Positions 26,294 to 35,818 are shown, numbered from the stretch's first letter. The stretch is DNA of 64,000 bases from Chloroflexota bacterium (GCA_026702615.1 JAPPBY010000033.1:1-64000); one strand, 5' to 3'. Numbers and translations: made by a program. The notes: generated by a model not told the origin, from the sequence alone.

Positions 26294-28354
26294 GTGATGG
26301 ACATGCAGGCGACTCGGCGCTTAGCGCCCGGCAACCCATTCGAAGTCACTAAGGCCGTTGACTTCACCGACAAAGAGATAGCTGCCACGTGGGTCGACTG
26401 GCCGGCACCAGGGGGATTCGCGGACTTCATCAACGTACGGTCTCCCCTCGCCCGCTTCGTCCTCGGGGGCAAAGGGACCGGCCGCACGCACATAATGCGC
26501 CACTTCTCAGCACCAGTGCAGGCAATTCGGCGCCCAAACGATCCCATCGGTCAAGTCAGGGACGAAGGCGTCTTGGGAATCTATGTCCTCTGTAGTGGCC
26601 TCAACTCACTGCGCTTCCAGGGTCGGGGCCAGGATTCGACCACCTGGCAGGCTGTCTTCGCCCAGTACATGGACGTCTGGCTCGCCCAAGCCGCTCTCGG
26701 CGCGTTCGCGACCGTTATGGGCAACAGGTTGGTCGACCGGGTGACAGAACAGAACATCGTCGCTGACATTATGCGCCTCTTCTACGACGCTCCCCAAGAC
26801 CGATTGCCTACCACCATATCGGAGCTCACTGACCACCTTGTGTCTCTGACTAGAGAAATTGACTTGGCAGTTAATAGGGCTGTTCTCAATCGTGACCAGA
26901 ACCTGGATCTCACACTGTGGTCCACGCCCGGTTCGCTTGTGTTCGGAATACCAGCCGCTATCAAGGAGAACTTCAGTGAACTCGAGGACGTAACGTTTCT
27001 TTACTTGATTGACGAATTCGAAAATTTTGAAGAAGAGCAGCAGAAGTACGTTAATACTCTAGTTAGAGAAAAGCGAACCGGAACTGCCTTCATTGTTGGG
27101 GTACGTACATATGGTCTTCGGACTCATCAGGTCTTGGGGGTCGGAGAAGAGAACAAACGCGGGTCTGAGGTTGAGGAGATCTTCCTTGACCGCAAGTACA
27201 CGGGGCGGAATTGGAGCCAGTATCGTGAGTTCTGCAGGGAGGTCATAGCTCGTCGAGTTGCGGAACAGCACCTCGAAGCCGACAAGGATAAGCAGACTCC
27301 TATCGAGGACTTATTTGAGGTGCTGACGCCAGACCATGTTGAGCAGATGGTCCGCGAGCGCTACGAGCCCACGAGACGCCCATATCTCCAGACGCTAGCA
27401 CGACAACTTTCATCGGAACCTGTCACACCCGACGGTGCGCCACTTCCTTCTTCTGCTGTCGAATTCGTCCTGGAAGCCATCCGTGTCCCGCCTCGGCCGC
27501 TCCTCGAGAAGGTGAACGCGTTACAAATCTATCGAGCCTGGGCATCTGGGCGAGACGTCATCGGAGCGGCCCAAGCCATCCGAGACGCAGCGCGAGACGC
27601 CCCTCGTAGCGAAGCGGGGGAGCCGAGCTACTCGCAGAGGAGAGTGCTCTCGCACTACGTCACTGATCTGCGCGCCCAGCTATACGAAGACATGAGGCTG
27701 CGACCACAATACTCAGGACTCACAGACTTCATCACGATGTCGGACGGGCTTACTCGGAACCTCATCATCATCCTCAAGAACACCTATCGCTGGTCGCTGT
27801 TTAACGGGGAGGAGCCGTTCTCTGGTGGCCGTATATCGCTAGAGTCGCAGCAGAGGGGTGTGCGCGAGGCTGCCGATTGGTTCTTCGCCGACGCCCGGCC
27901 TCCGGGCGAGTCCGGTATGCACGTGCAGGACGCGATTCAGCGACTCGGCGACATGTTTCGGCTCTTCCGATTCTCGGATAAGCCCGTGGAGAGTTCGCTC
28001 GCGACTTTCAGTGCCGACTTGACAGCTTGCTCGACTGCCGCTCGTGAAGTCGTACATCTCGCGCAGCAGTGGGCGCTTCTCGTTCGAGCGGATCAAGGAC
28101 AGAAGGACCGCAATACTCGGCTGGTAGAAGGAAAGTTCCACTTGAATCGCATGCTTAGCCCCAAGTGGGACCTTCCGATTGCACGCCGAGGTTCCGTCCG
28201 GTTGAGTTCCGACGAGATGGACGCGATCTTCGATCCAGAGCATTCGGCAGAGTTTTCGAAGGTCATGGATCGCCGGCTATCGAGAATGGACGCCCCATTC
28301 GGCCGACGCCCTGGACGACAAGGGCGACAAGCATTCCTCGCGATCGACGGTTAG
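26294..28354 (+). CDS. ORC/CDC6-like P-loop ATPase of the conflict cassette
   Basis: The protein has 686 residues from GTG 26294 (ATG 26297 or 26303 also possible). Walker A FVLGGKGTGRTHI is at about 55-67; Walker B FLYLIDEFENF is at about 235-245, followed by VREKRTGTAFIVGVRTYG, the sensor region. The fold matches the AAA+ ATPases of the ORC/CDC6 group that accompany PRTase-CE. The C-terminal ~350 residues are helical, without a recognised catalytic motif, and likely sense or hold the partner. Codon use and base composition are markedly more AT-rich than in the flanking core genes, pointing to acquisition by transfer. It probably works as an ATP-driven switch. Confidence 0.75.
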   Translation: MMDMQATRRLAPGNPFEVTKAVDFTDKEIAATWVDWPAPGGFADFINVRSPLARFVLGGKGTGRTHIMRHFSAPVQAIRRPNDPIGQVRDEGVLGIYVLCSGLNSLRFQGRGQDSTTWQAVFAQYMDVWLAQAALGAFATVMGNRLVDRVTEQNIVADIMRLFYDAPQDRLPTTISELTDHLVSLTREIDLAVNRAVLNRDQNLDLTLWSTPGSLVFGIPAAIKENFSELEDVTFLYLIDEFENFEEEQQKYVNTLVREKRTGTAFIVGVRTYGLRTHQVLGVGEENKRGSEVEEIFLDRKYTGRNWSQYREFCREVIARRVAEQHLEADKDKQTPIEDLFEVLTPDHVEQMVRERYEPTRRPYLQTLARQLSSEPVTPDGAPLPSSAVEFVLEAIRVPPRPLLEKVNALQIYRAWASGRDVIGAAQAIRDAARDAPRSEAGEPSYSQRRVLSHYVTDLRAQLYEDMRLRPQYSGLTDFITMSDGLTRNLIIILKNTYRWSLFNGEEPFSGGRISLESQQRGVREAADWFFADARPPGESGMHVQDAIQRLGDMFRLFRFSDKPVESSLATFSADLTACSTAAREVVHLAQQWALLVRADQGQKDRNTRLVEGKFHLNRMLSPKWDLPIARRGSVRLSSDEMDAIFDPEHSAEFSKVMDRRLSRMDAPFGRRPGRQGRQAFLAIDG

Positions 28355-28367
28355 GTCTGGGGCTCTC

Positions 28368-29345
28368 GTGGTGTTCACGCTTCCCAGGGCCGACTACTAC
28401 GCGTTCGAGCGAACCTCACACACGCCGGAGCGGCTGAGTCAAGCGGGGCCCTGGGACGTCCTGCTGTCTGCCTACGACGAAACGGCACGGGTACAGACAC
28501 CGTTTGAAGAAGTGCGAGCTGCTCAAAAGGTCTGGATCGTGCATGAAGAGTTCGGGCTCAGTGAGGTGGATCGCCCCCGGGATGCCGTCCCTTTGTCTGC
28601 ATCGTTCGATCCTCCTGCGGTACTTAACTTCGTTCGCGATATCGCGAATGACCTTCGGGGGGCGCGCGTATGCGTGGACATTACTGGGTTTATTCGACCA
28701 CATTTGCTAATCCTGATGTGGGCCCTCCGGGACGTAGGAGTCAGATCTTTTCATGCGATTTACAGCGATCCTATGCGCTACATCGCGAATGAATACACCC
28801 AATTCACTACAGGTCCGATAATCGACGTCGTGCAGGTTCCAGGCTATGAAGGGCTACACCGGGTACCGTCTGGAACAGAGGACGATATCCTGGTAATCGG
28901 TTCCGGCTACGATTACGAACAGATCGCACGCGCCTGCGAGGCTAAGAGGACAAGTAAGAAGTATGTAGTGACAGGACTTCCGTCACTGCAACCGCACATG
29001 TATCAGGAGAACATACTGAGAATCGACCAAGCAAGGGAATCAATTGGGAGTCTTCCTCGACAGCGTCTTCTCTACGCATCCGCCAACCACCCGTTTGCGG
29101 TCGCCCAGGAGCTCCACAAGCTCATGGCACGTGAGAGAGAGGAGGCAGCCACCCGGCAGCAAGAACCGGGAAATTTCTATTTGTGCCCAACCGGTCCGAA
29201 ACCGCATGTGCTTGGGTTCGCTCTTTACTACCTCCGAGAGCTGGAGGGTAGCGCCGCCAGTATCATCTACCCCTTAGCGACGAGTTATTCAAAGTTGACG
29301 ACTGATGGCCTCCTGAGAACGTGGCAGTACGAGATCGAGCTGTGA
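28368..29345 (+). CDS. Rossmann-like protein, fourth gene of the conflict cassette
   Basis: The protein has 325 residues from GTG 28368 (a second GTG follows directly). I cannot assign a named family. Visible features: a strand-turn VCVDITGFIRPHLLILMWAL reminiscent of Rossmann-like sensor folds with a conserved D-I-T-G; DDILVIGSGYDYEQIARAC later; and a C-terminal YPLATSYSKLTTDG and WQYEIEL that look like family hallmarks. It begins 13 bp after the ATPase stop. A role as ligand sensor or effector for the ATPase/PRTase pair is an inference from position. Confidence 0.65.
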   Translation: MVFTLPRADYYAFERTSHTPERLSQAGPWDVLLSAYDETARVQTPFEEVRAAQKVWIVHEEFGLSEVDRPRDAVPLSASFDPPAVLNFVRDIANDLRGARVCVDITGFIRPHLLILMWALRDVGVRSFHAIYSDPMRYIANEYTQFTTGPIIDVVQVPGYEGLHRVPSGTEDDILVIGSGYDYEQIARACEAKRTSKKYVVTGLPSLQPHMYQENILRIDQARESIGSLPRQRLLYASANHPFAVAQELHKLMAREREEAATRQQEPGNFYLCPTGPKPHVLGFALYYLRELEGSAASIIYPLATSYSKLTTDGLLRTWQYEIEL

Positions 29346-29538
29346 GAACTCGATGGATGTTGAAACCCGAATAGCACTCACCGCGGAGCAGCAGTCGCCA
29401 TCGACGTGGAGAGCAGGCCTCGGCGATCGGCGAAACCGCGGTCGCTGTGCCGGATCGCTTGCGTAGGGAGCTCCTGGGTGCGACATCGAGTTGCTCGGCT
29501 TGGAATCGGGAACGGGACACTGCTTCAGGGGATCCTTG

Positions 29539-29796
29539 ATGGTGACCCGGGCGTTGGCGGTGCAGCTCGAGCTACCGTTCGAGGGTGCTGCCCGCGCGAC
29601 GCTTGCCGATGGCAGTGAGACCACATTCCCCTACTACAGTGTGGCTGTCCTCTCGGATGGCCGGACCAGGTACGTGGAGGTGGATGCCGCTGACACGAAG
29701 CCGCTCGTCGGCATGCGGCTGCTCGACGGCCACAGCCTGTACGTCGAGGTCGAGGACGGTGGGCGCGTCGTCATCGAGCCTAGGGCTACAGGCTGA
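29539..29796 (+). pseudogene. Retroviral-like (clan AA) aspartic protease, C-terminal half only
   Basis: The 85 residues match the second half of small clan AA aspartic proteases: ARATLADGSETTFPYYSV, then VGMRLLDGHSLYVEVEDGG. The first half with the catalytic Asp-Thr-Gly is missing, and the sequence upstream (29346-29538) does not supply it in any frame I read. An ATG at 29539 could start a short product, but it would not be an active protease. The gene was probably truncated at the right edge of the island. Confidence 0.6.
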
Positions 29797-30132
29797 ACAG
29801 CACCTCGAAGGTGGTACTGCCTACCGTCGAGTTAGGCCCACTCGACTTGACGGTAGGACAGTACGGCTCGCCTAGGGCCACGGCTCGGCCTCGCCACTTC
29901 GCAGTGGGCTGTCCCGGGCCGGGCCTCTCAGGATGGTGAATCGGATCGTCGGATCGCCGACGACCTACAGTGACACCGCCAGTTCGAAAGTTCGCATTAC
30001 AGTCTTCTTTGGCCAGCCAACCCCATTCCCCTCCTGATTCCCCCTCCACCGCGCCTGTAGCCCGCCGCCCGGCGAGGGCTGTCCCTCCCCCCTGAACGGG
30101 CAGGTGTGGTAGTAGTAGCGCGGGAGTACTGG
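29797..30132. other. Intergenic stretch with a strong hairpin
   Basis: A 9-bp inverted repeat, CCTACCGTC (29820-29828) and GACGGTAGG (29849-29857), encloses a smaller dyad (GTCGAGT/ACTCGAC). It sits about 25 bp after the truncated protease and may be a transcription terminator for the conflict operon, although no long T-tract follows. The remaining sequence up to the esterase start holds nothing I can support. Confidence 0.45.
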
Positions 30133-31089
30133 ATGCCGTTGGACTGGGCGACCGCCGAGCTGCTGGAGCAGATGGCCGCGGGGGGCGGCAAGCCCCTGCA
30201 CGAGAGCACCGTCGAGGAGGCGCGGGCGCTCGCTGCCGGGCTGGCCGACCAGGTTGGACCCGCCCCCGCGATGTTCCGTGTCGAGGAGCACAGCCTCGCC
30301 GTGCCGGATGGCGCCGTGCCGATCCGCGTGCTCGTCCCCCTCCAGCAGCCCGCCGGCGTCATCGTCTACTACCACGGCGGCGGCTGGGTCGTGGGTTCGA
30401 TCGACGAGACCGACACCACCGCCCGCAAGCTCGCCGAGCGCACGTCGTGCTCGGTCGTCCTGGTTGACTACCGCCTCGCCCCCGAGCACCGGTACCCGGT
30501 CGCCGTCGATGACTCGTGGGCGGCGCTGGAATGGGTCGGCGAGCACCTCTCCGAGATCGCCGCGCCGGGCGTTCCCCTGTTCGTCGCCGGCGACAGCGCC
30601 GGTGGCAACCTCGCGGCCGTGATGGCCCTGCGGGCGCGCGATCGCGGGGGACCGCCGATCGCCTCGCAGATCCTGATCTACCCGGTAACCGACGCCGACT
30701 TCGAGCGGCCGTCTTACGCCGATCCGGAGAACCAACTGCTCCTGACCCGTGAGGCGATGGTCTGGTTCTGGGACCATTACGCGCCCGACGCCGAACGGCG
30801 CAGCGAGGCGGACGCCTCCCCCCTGCGGGCCGCCGACCTTGCCGGGCTCCCCCCAGCGGTCGTCCTGACAGCCGAGTACGACGTGCTACGCGACGAGGGG
30901 GAGGCCTATGCCGAGCGCCTCCGGGAGGCCGGGGTACCGGTGAACTTCCAACGGTACGAGGGCCAGACGCACGGCTTCTTCACGCTACTGATGCTGCACG
31001 GGAGCGAGCGGGGCTTTCAGCAGATTGTGAAGGCCGTGCGCGCGGTGATCTACGAACGCTCCAGGGAAGCCGCCGAGTCGGTACAGTAG
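30133..31089 (+). CDS. Alpha/beta hydrolase of the HSL (hormone-sensitive lipase) esterase family
   Basis: The protein has 318 residues from ATG 30133, where MPLDWATAELLEQMA matches the usual N-terminus. The oxyanion motif HGGG is at 81-84, the nucleophile Ser155 lies in GDSAGG, EYDVLRDEGEAYAERL has the acid, and the catalytic His is in QTHGFF. This is a complete cytoplasmic carboxylesterase/lipase of the HSL (GDSAG) subgroup that hydrolyses short- or medium-chain esters. The monooxygenase gene follows 45 bp downstream, and a Baeyer-Villiger enzyme that makes esters pairs naturally with an esterase that cleaves them. Confidence 0.92.
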   Translation: MPLDWATAELLEQMAAGGGKPLHESTVEEARALAAGLADQVGPAPAMFRVEEHSLAVPDGAVPIRVLVPLQQPAGVIVYYHGGGWVVGSIDETDTTARKLAERTSCSVVLVDYRLAPEHRYPVAVDDSWAALEWVGEHLSEIAAPGVPLFVAGDSAGGNLAAVMALRARDRGGPPIASQILIYPVTDADFERPSYADPENQLLLTREAMVWFWDHYAPDAERRSEADASPLRAADLAGLPPAVVLTAEYDVLRDEGEAYAERLREAGVPVNFQRYEGQTHGFFTLLMLHGSERGFQQIVKAVRAVIYERSREAAESVQ

Positions 31090-31134
31090 CCGGCGCGAGA
31101 GGTCCCGCAGGCGCCGCTCGACGAGGAGACTGAC

Positions 31135-32769
31135 ATGACGACCGACACAAGCCGCGAGGAACTCGACGCTGTCGTCGTTGGCGCCGGGTTCGCCGGCATG
31201 TACATGCTCTACCAGCTGCGCGATGTGCTCGGCCTTTCGGCTCGCGTGTTCGAAGCGGGGGATGACGTTGGCGGCACCTGGTACTGGAATCGCTACCCTG
31301 GGGCCCGCTGCGATTCGGAGTCATACCTCTACTGCTACTCCTTCGATAAGGACCTTGCCCAGGAGTGGACCTGGAGCGGCAAGTACCCCGAGCAGCCCGA
31401 GATCCTGCGCTACCTCAGCCACGTGGCCGACCGGTTCGACCTGCGCCGCGGCATCCAGTTCGAGACGCGCGTCACCGCGGCGCACTTCCGCGAGGATCTG
31501 AACCGTTGGGAGATCGAAACGGACCAGGGCGACCGCGTGCTCGCTCGCTACTTCATCACCGGGGTGGGCTGCATCTCGGCGGGACAGGTCCCCGAAATCC
31601 AGGGCCTTGAAAACTACGAGGGCGAGTGGCACCACACCGGCGCGTGGCCGCACGAAGGCGTCGACTTTGCGGGCAAGCGCGTGGGCGTCATCGGTACCGG
31701 TTCCAGCGGTGTCCAGGCGATCCCCGTGATCGCCAGCCAGGCAGATCACCTGACCGTCTTCCAGCGCACGCCGCAGTACACGGTTCCGGCTCGCCACGGC
31801 ACCGTCACGCCCGAGTTCCTCGAAGAGGTCAAGGAGCAGTACGACGAGATCTTCGAGAAGACTCGCTTCTCGGCGGGTGGCACGCCCTACGGAGAGCCCG
31901 AGCGTTCGGCCCTGGACGTTGACGATGAGGAGCGCCGCGACATCTACGAGGCCGCCTGGGAGGAGGGCGGGTTCCGCTTCCTCCTCACGACATTCAGCGA
32001 CATCCGGGTCGACCGGCGGGCCAACGACACGGCCGCCGAGTTCATCCGCTCAAAGATCCGTGAGACCATCGACGACCCGGACACCGCTGAGAAGCTGCTG
32101 CCCCGCGACCACCCGTTCGGGTCGAAACGCACCCTCATCGACACCAACTACTACGAGACCTACAACCGGGACAACGTCGACCTGGTCGACATCCGTCACG
32201 CGCCGATCGAGGAGATTACGGCGAACGGCCTCCGCACGCGGGACGGCGACTACGAGCTCGACGTGATCGTGTTCGCGACCGGCTACGACGGGATGACGGG
32301 CGCGTTCAACCGCATCGACATCCGCGGCCGAGACGGAGAGCGGCTCAGGGAGAAGTGGGCGGAGGGGCCGCGAGCGTACTTGGGGCTGTCGCCCGCCGGG
32401 TTCCCCAACATGTTCATGATCACCGGCCCGGGCAGCCCGTCGGTGCTGAGCAACATGCCGCCGACGATCGAGCAGCACGTCGAGTACATCTCGGACTTCA
32501 TCGCCTACATGGGTGAGCACAATTTCGAGACTGCCGAGGCGGAAGCGGACGCCGAGGACGAGTGGGTCGCCCACGTGAACCAGACGGCGAGCGAGACGCT
32601 CTACATGCTGGCGGACTCCTGGTACCTGGGCGCCAACATCCCCGGCAAGCCGCGGGTCTTTATGCCGTACGCGGGGGGACTGGATGTCTACCGCGAGAAG
32701 TGCGACGAGATCGCCGCCGCCGGATACGAGGGCTACGCGCTCCACAGCCGGGAGCCCATCGAAGCCTGA
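31135..32769 (+). CDS. Flavin-containing Baeyer-Villiger monooxygenase
   Basis: The protein has 544 residues. The FAD-binding Rossmann motif VVVGAGFAGMYM is at about 13-24, the Baeyer-Villiger fingerprint YEGEWHHTGAWP at 161-172 (the family consensus is FxGxxxHxxxWP), and the NADPH-binding GTGSSG at 187-192. FATGYD late in the protein completes the class B monooxygenase pattern. It should convert ketones to esters or lactones using O2 and NADPH, as in cyclohexanone-type enzymes. Together with the esterase upstream it forms a small degradative unit. The substrate is unknown. Confidence 0.93.
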   Translation: MTTDTSREELDAVVVGAGFAGMYMLYQLRDVLGLSARVFEAGDDVGGTWYWNRYPGARCDSESYLYCYSFDKDLAQEWTWSGKYPEQPEILRYLSHVADRFDLRRGIQFETRVTAAHFREDLNRWEIETDQGDRVLARYFITGVGCISAGQVPEIQGLENYEGEWHHTGAWPHEGVDFAGKRVGVIGTGSSGVQAIPVIASQADHLTVFQRTPQYTVPARHGTVTPEFLEEVKEQYDEIFEKTRFSAGGTPYGEPERSALDVDDEERRDIYEAAWEEGGFRFLLTTFSDIRVDRRANDTAAEFIRSKIRETIDDPDTAEKLLPRDHPFGSKRTLIDTNYYETYNRDNVDLVDIRHAPIEEITANGLRTRDGDYELDVIVFATGYDGMTGAFNRIDIRGRDGERLREKWAEGPRAYLGLSPAGFPNMFMITGPGSPSVLSNMPPTIEQHVEYISDFIAYMGEHNFETAEAEADAEDEWVAHVNQTASETLYMLADSWYLGANIPGKPRVFMPYAGGLDVYREKCDEIAAAGYEGYALHSREPIEA

Positions 32770-32791
32770 GCCCCCGGCGCACGCGCTCCCC

Positions 32792-34636
32792 TTACGGGCT
32801 GCTGCCGGCTGAGGCTGCGCGCTCGGCGGCGAAGTCCGTGAGTTCGCCCAGCAGGAAGCGGAAGTCGCGGTAGGCCTCCGTTCCGCTCAGCTCCAGCCGC
32901 AGCAGGCGCAACTCCTCCCGCAGCTTCGAGAGATCTCCGTGGACGCTGGCCGCGTCTGGCTCGGCGTTCCCGTGCTCCGCCGAGAGTGCGCTGTAGCGAT
33001 CGGCTGTCAGCGCCACGATCGCCCCCAGCCGGAACAGGGAGTCGTCGAGCGTACCGAACCGGGAGTCCACGCGGCCCGCGATGTCGGCCTGCTGGCTGCG
33101 CCCCTCACCCGAGCTCGGGTCGACCCAGCGGACCTCCACCGATCCCAGCGTCACCGGCGTGTCGCTTCCCTTCATGGGGCCGTCGTCCTCGTGGAGCTCC
33201 ACTTCGTAGAAGACCGTCGTGGCCGCCGTCGAGTAGATCTCGGCGAACTCCTTGCGGGCCTCCTCGAAGGTATGGTCCGGGGTGACGCGGTTCTCGTACC
33301 CGAGGATGCGCCACGCCTTCACGACGCCCGGATCCCAGGTCACCTGCGCGCGCGTCTGGTCGGCGAACGGCGTCGAAAGGGCGAGCCAGTTCTCGCGGCT
33401 GAAGGTCTCGCGCGCTTGCTCTGTGTCATTCAGGTAGCGGTACCAGCCGTTGCCGTGCTGGGCGAGCTGTTCCAGCAGGTAGTCGTTGTAGTTCCCGAGC
33501 CCGACGCCGATGGTGATCAGGCGAAGCGGGTTCAGGCTGTCGGTCTCCGGTGAAGATCCGAGGATCCGGAACGGGTCCGTCACGTCCACGTTCGCGACGC
33601 CGTCCGACATCAGGATGATGTAGTTGAAGGCATCCGGTCGCTCGCGCCGCGCCGCATCCGCGAGCCGGACGCCGAGGTTGAGTCCGGCCTGCACGTTGGT
33701 GGTGTCGTGCGCGTTCAGGCGGGCGATGGACGACACGACCTCCTCGTCGTCCGGGGTGGTGTGCTCAACGGTGTAGGTGTCGATAACACGCGTGGTGAAG
33801 TGCACGACGGCGATGCGGTCGCGCTCGCTCAGGCTCTGGCGGATGGTCTCGGCAGCCTCACGTGCGATGGCGACCCGGTTGCCGCTGGCCATCGAACCCG
33901 ACGCGTCGAGTACGAGCGTCACGTTGAGGGGCGTGTCGTCGGGAAGCTGCGGGGCCTGGAAGGCGATGCGCACGAGGTGCAGGTTGGCCTCGAGCGGATG
34001 GCGGGCGGCGGCGGTCGTGATGCCGTAGGCGCCGCTGTCGTTGGGAAGGGGGTAGTCGTAGTCGAACGCGTTCACCCACTCCTCGGCTCGCACCGAGTTG
34101 GGCTCCACGTTGTAGTGGTTCTTGGCCCACGTCAGCGCGAGGAGGTACGACGTGCGGTCAACGTCGAGGCTGAAGGTCGACACCGGGTCGACCGCCGTCG
34201 CGATGAAGGGCAGGCGGCTGTAGTCCCTGAACGTCGTGTCCTCGGGTTGAGCCCGCTGGACTTCTCCGAACAGTTCGGCGGGACTTCCTCCGCCCTTTCC
34301 GGCCGATCCACCGATTCCCACCACGGCGCGTCTGCTCTGGGCGCGCACCTGCCCTTGCTTACGGCTGGAGGTCTGGCTCGCCGCGCAGGTGTCGCAGGAG
34401 TATTCCTGTCCGGCCGCCCCCGGCTCCCCGGGGGAAGGCGCTTCCGTCGCCTCGATCTGACCTGCCGTGTCCGGGGCCGCCCCCTGCTCGACTCCCTCAC
34501 CGGGAGCCAGAGCCGCGGGCGCCCCGTGGTTGCCGGGGTAGTCGCTGGTGCCGCCGTAGGCGACAACCGCCAGCGCGAGCAGCGCAGCGGTTGCGCTTCC
34601 TACCAGGATCCGGGACATCCACTTCGTGACTTGCAT
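32792..34636 (-). CDS. vWA-domain secreted protein (YfbK-like)
   Basis: The protein has 614 residues from ATG 34636 with a strong AGGAGG. The N-terminal membrane segment (about 8-28) is a signal peptide or anchor, followed by a low-complexity linker with a CxxC (CDTCAAS). The vWA N-flanking domain, with SLDVDRTSYLLALTWA, precedes the vWA fold with MIDAS motif DASGS (244-248), Thr and Asp positions later (HDTTNVQAG, LMSDGVANV), and the DUF3520-type C-terminus. Proteins like YfbK are thought to bind metal-dependent partners at the cell surface. It is convergent with the monooxygenase gene. Confidence 0.88.
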   Translation of the reverse strand: MQVTKWMSRILVGSATAALLALAVVAYGGTSDYPGNHGAPAALAPGEGVEQGAAPDTAGQIEATEAPSPGEPGAAGQEYSCDTCAASQTSSRKQGQVRAQSRRAVVGIGGSAGKGGGSPAELFGEVQRAQPEDTTFRDYSRLPFIATAVDPVSTFSLDVDRTSYLLALTWAKNHYNVEPNSVRAEEWVNAFDYDYPLPNDSGAYGITTAAARHPLEANLHLVRIAFQAPQLPDDTPLNVTLVLDASGSMASGNRVAIAREAAETIRQSLSERDRIAVVHFTTRVIDTYTVEHTTPDDEEVVSSIARLNAHDTTNVQAGLNLGVRLADAARRERPDAFNYIILMSDGVANVDVTDPFRILGSSPETDSLNPLRLITIGVGLGNYNDYLLEQLAQHGNGWYRYLNDTEQARETFSRENWLALSTPFADQTRAQVTWDPGVVKAWRILGYENRVTPDHTFEEARKEFAEIYSTAATTVFYEVELHEDDGPMKGSDTPVTLGSVEVRWVDPSSGEGRSQQADIAGRVDSRFGTLDDSLFRLGAIVALTADRYSALSAEHGNAEPDAASVHGDLSKLREELRLLRLELSGTEAYRDFRFLLGELTDFAAERAASAGSSP

Positions 34637-34910
34637 GTGAGCCTCCTCCTGAGTCGCGGTGAGCGGGTTCCCGCCGCCCCTCACCGCGCGGAACCGGCAG
34701 TCGGTGTGTGTGTCGGTTGCCGGTCATGGCCCGACTGTAGGGACGAGAGTCCCGAATTACCCCGTCCGTTTTCCCCGAATATCGAGAATTGCTGACGCCG
34801 GTCTCTGAGCGGTCTTCCGGTCCACGAGGATGGGTCGCAGGCTGCCGCCAGGAGGCGGATACTGGGCCGGGCCGAAGCAGATTCAGCCTTGGCCCAGACT
34901 GGAGCCGACC

Positions 34911-35792
34911 ATGCCGTTCACGAATCCGGAGTTCCTCGTTTCGACCGACTGGCTGGCCGAGCACCTGTTGGACGAGGACGTCCGCGTCTTCGAGACGACC
35001 GTGTTCCTGCGGCCCGGTGACGGTGGCGGCTATCGCGTCGAGTCGGGGCGTGGGGAGTACGAGGCGGGGCACATTCCCGGGGCCGGATTCCTCGACCTGC
35101 AGGCTGACTTCTCTGACAACGAGCAGCGCTTGCGGTTCATGATGCCGTCCGCCGAGGCCTTCGCTGAGGCGGCCGGACGGCACGGCATCTCCGAGTCCTC
35201 AAGGCTGGTCCTCTACGACCGGTCCGGTTCAATGTGGGCCGCGAGGCTGTGGTGGATGTTCCAGTCGATGGGGTGCCGGCGCGCGGCCGTGCTCGATGGC
35301 GGCTGGCTGCGTTGGACCGTCGAAGGCCGTGCCGTCTCCGTGGATGCGGCGAAGTACGAGCCCACGACCTTCACGCCAACTCCGGACCCGGCGCGGTTCG
35401 CCGACCTCGGCGAAGTCCTGGCGTTCGTCGAGTCTGGAGACACAGCCGGCAGCTGCCTCATCAACTCCCTCGGGCGAGACCAGCACTCGGGCGCCGATGG
35501 CGGCCAGCGGTACGGGCGCGCCGGGCACATCCCCGGTGCCGTTAACGTCCCGGCGATGGAGCTGACCGACCCGGAGACGGGCCTCTATCGCCCCGCGGAG
35601 GAGCTGGCGTCACTCTTCGAGCAGGCGGGCGCCGACAGGACGCAGCGCGTTGTGACCTACTGCGGCGGCGGCATCGCCGCTTCCAGCGACGCCTTCGTCC
35701 TCTCGCTCCTGGGCTACGAAGACATCGCCGTCTACGACGCCTCGATGTCCGAGTACGCCGCCGATCCGTCCCTGCCGCTGGTGGTCGACTAG
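34911..35792 (+). CDS. Tandem-rhodanese sulfurtransferase
   Basis: The protein has 293 residues from ATG 34911 with GGAG 7 nt upstream. Two rhodanese domains are visible: an inactive first one (LVLYDRSGSMWAARLWWMF and GHIPGA) and a second with the active loop VTYCGGGIAAS, whose Cys carries the persulfide. RAGHIPGAVNVPA opens the second. The loop differs from the classical CRKGVT of thiosulfate sulfurtransferases and the CGSGVTA of mercaptopyruvate enzymes, so substrate choice is unclear. The hairpin just after the stop (35792-35810) may end transcription. Confidence 0.88.
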   Translation: MPFTNPEFLVSTDWLAEHLLDEDVRVFETTVFLRPGDGGGYRVESGRGEYEAGHIPGAGFLDLQADFSDNEQRLRFMMPSAEAFAEAAGRHGISESSRLVLYDRSGSMWAARLWWMFQSMGCRRAAVLDGGWLRWTVEGRAVSVDAAKYEPTTFTPTPDPARFADLGEVLAFVESGDTAGSCLINSLGRDQHSGADGGQRYGRAGHIPGAVNVPAMELTDPETGLYRPAEELASLFEQAGADRTQRVVTYCGGGIAASSDAFVLSLLGYEDIAVYDASMSEYAADPSLPLVVD

Positions 35793-35810
35793 GAGCCCTA
35801 CCCCGGCTCC
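35792..35810. terminator. Weak hairpin between convergent genes
   Basis: GGAGCC (35792-35797) pairs with GGCTCC (35805-35810) around a 7-nt loop, in the 26 bp between the sulfurtransferase and the membrane-anchored protein. It may terminate both transcripts. No T-tract is present. Confidence 0.35.
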
Positions 35811-35818
35811 CCGGACAC

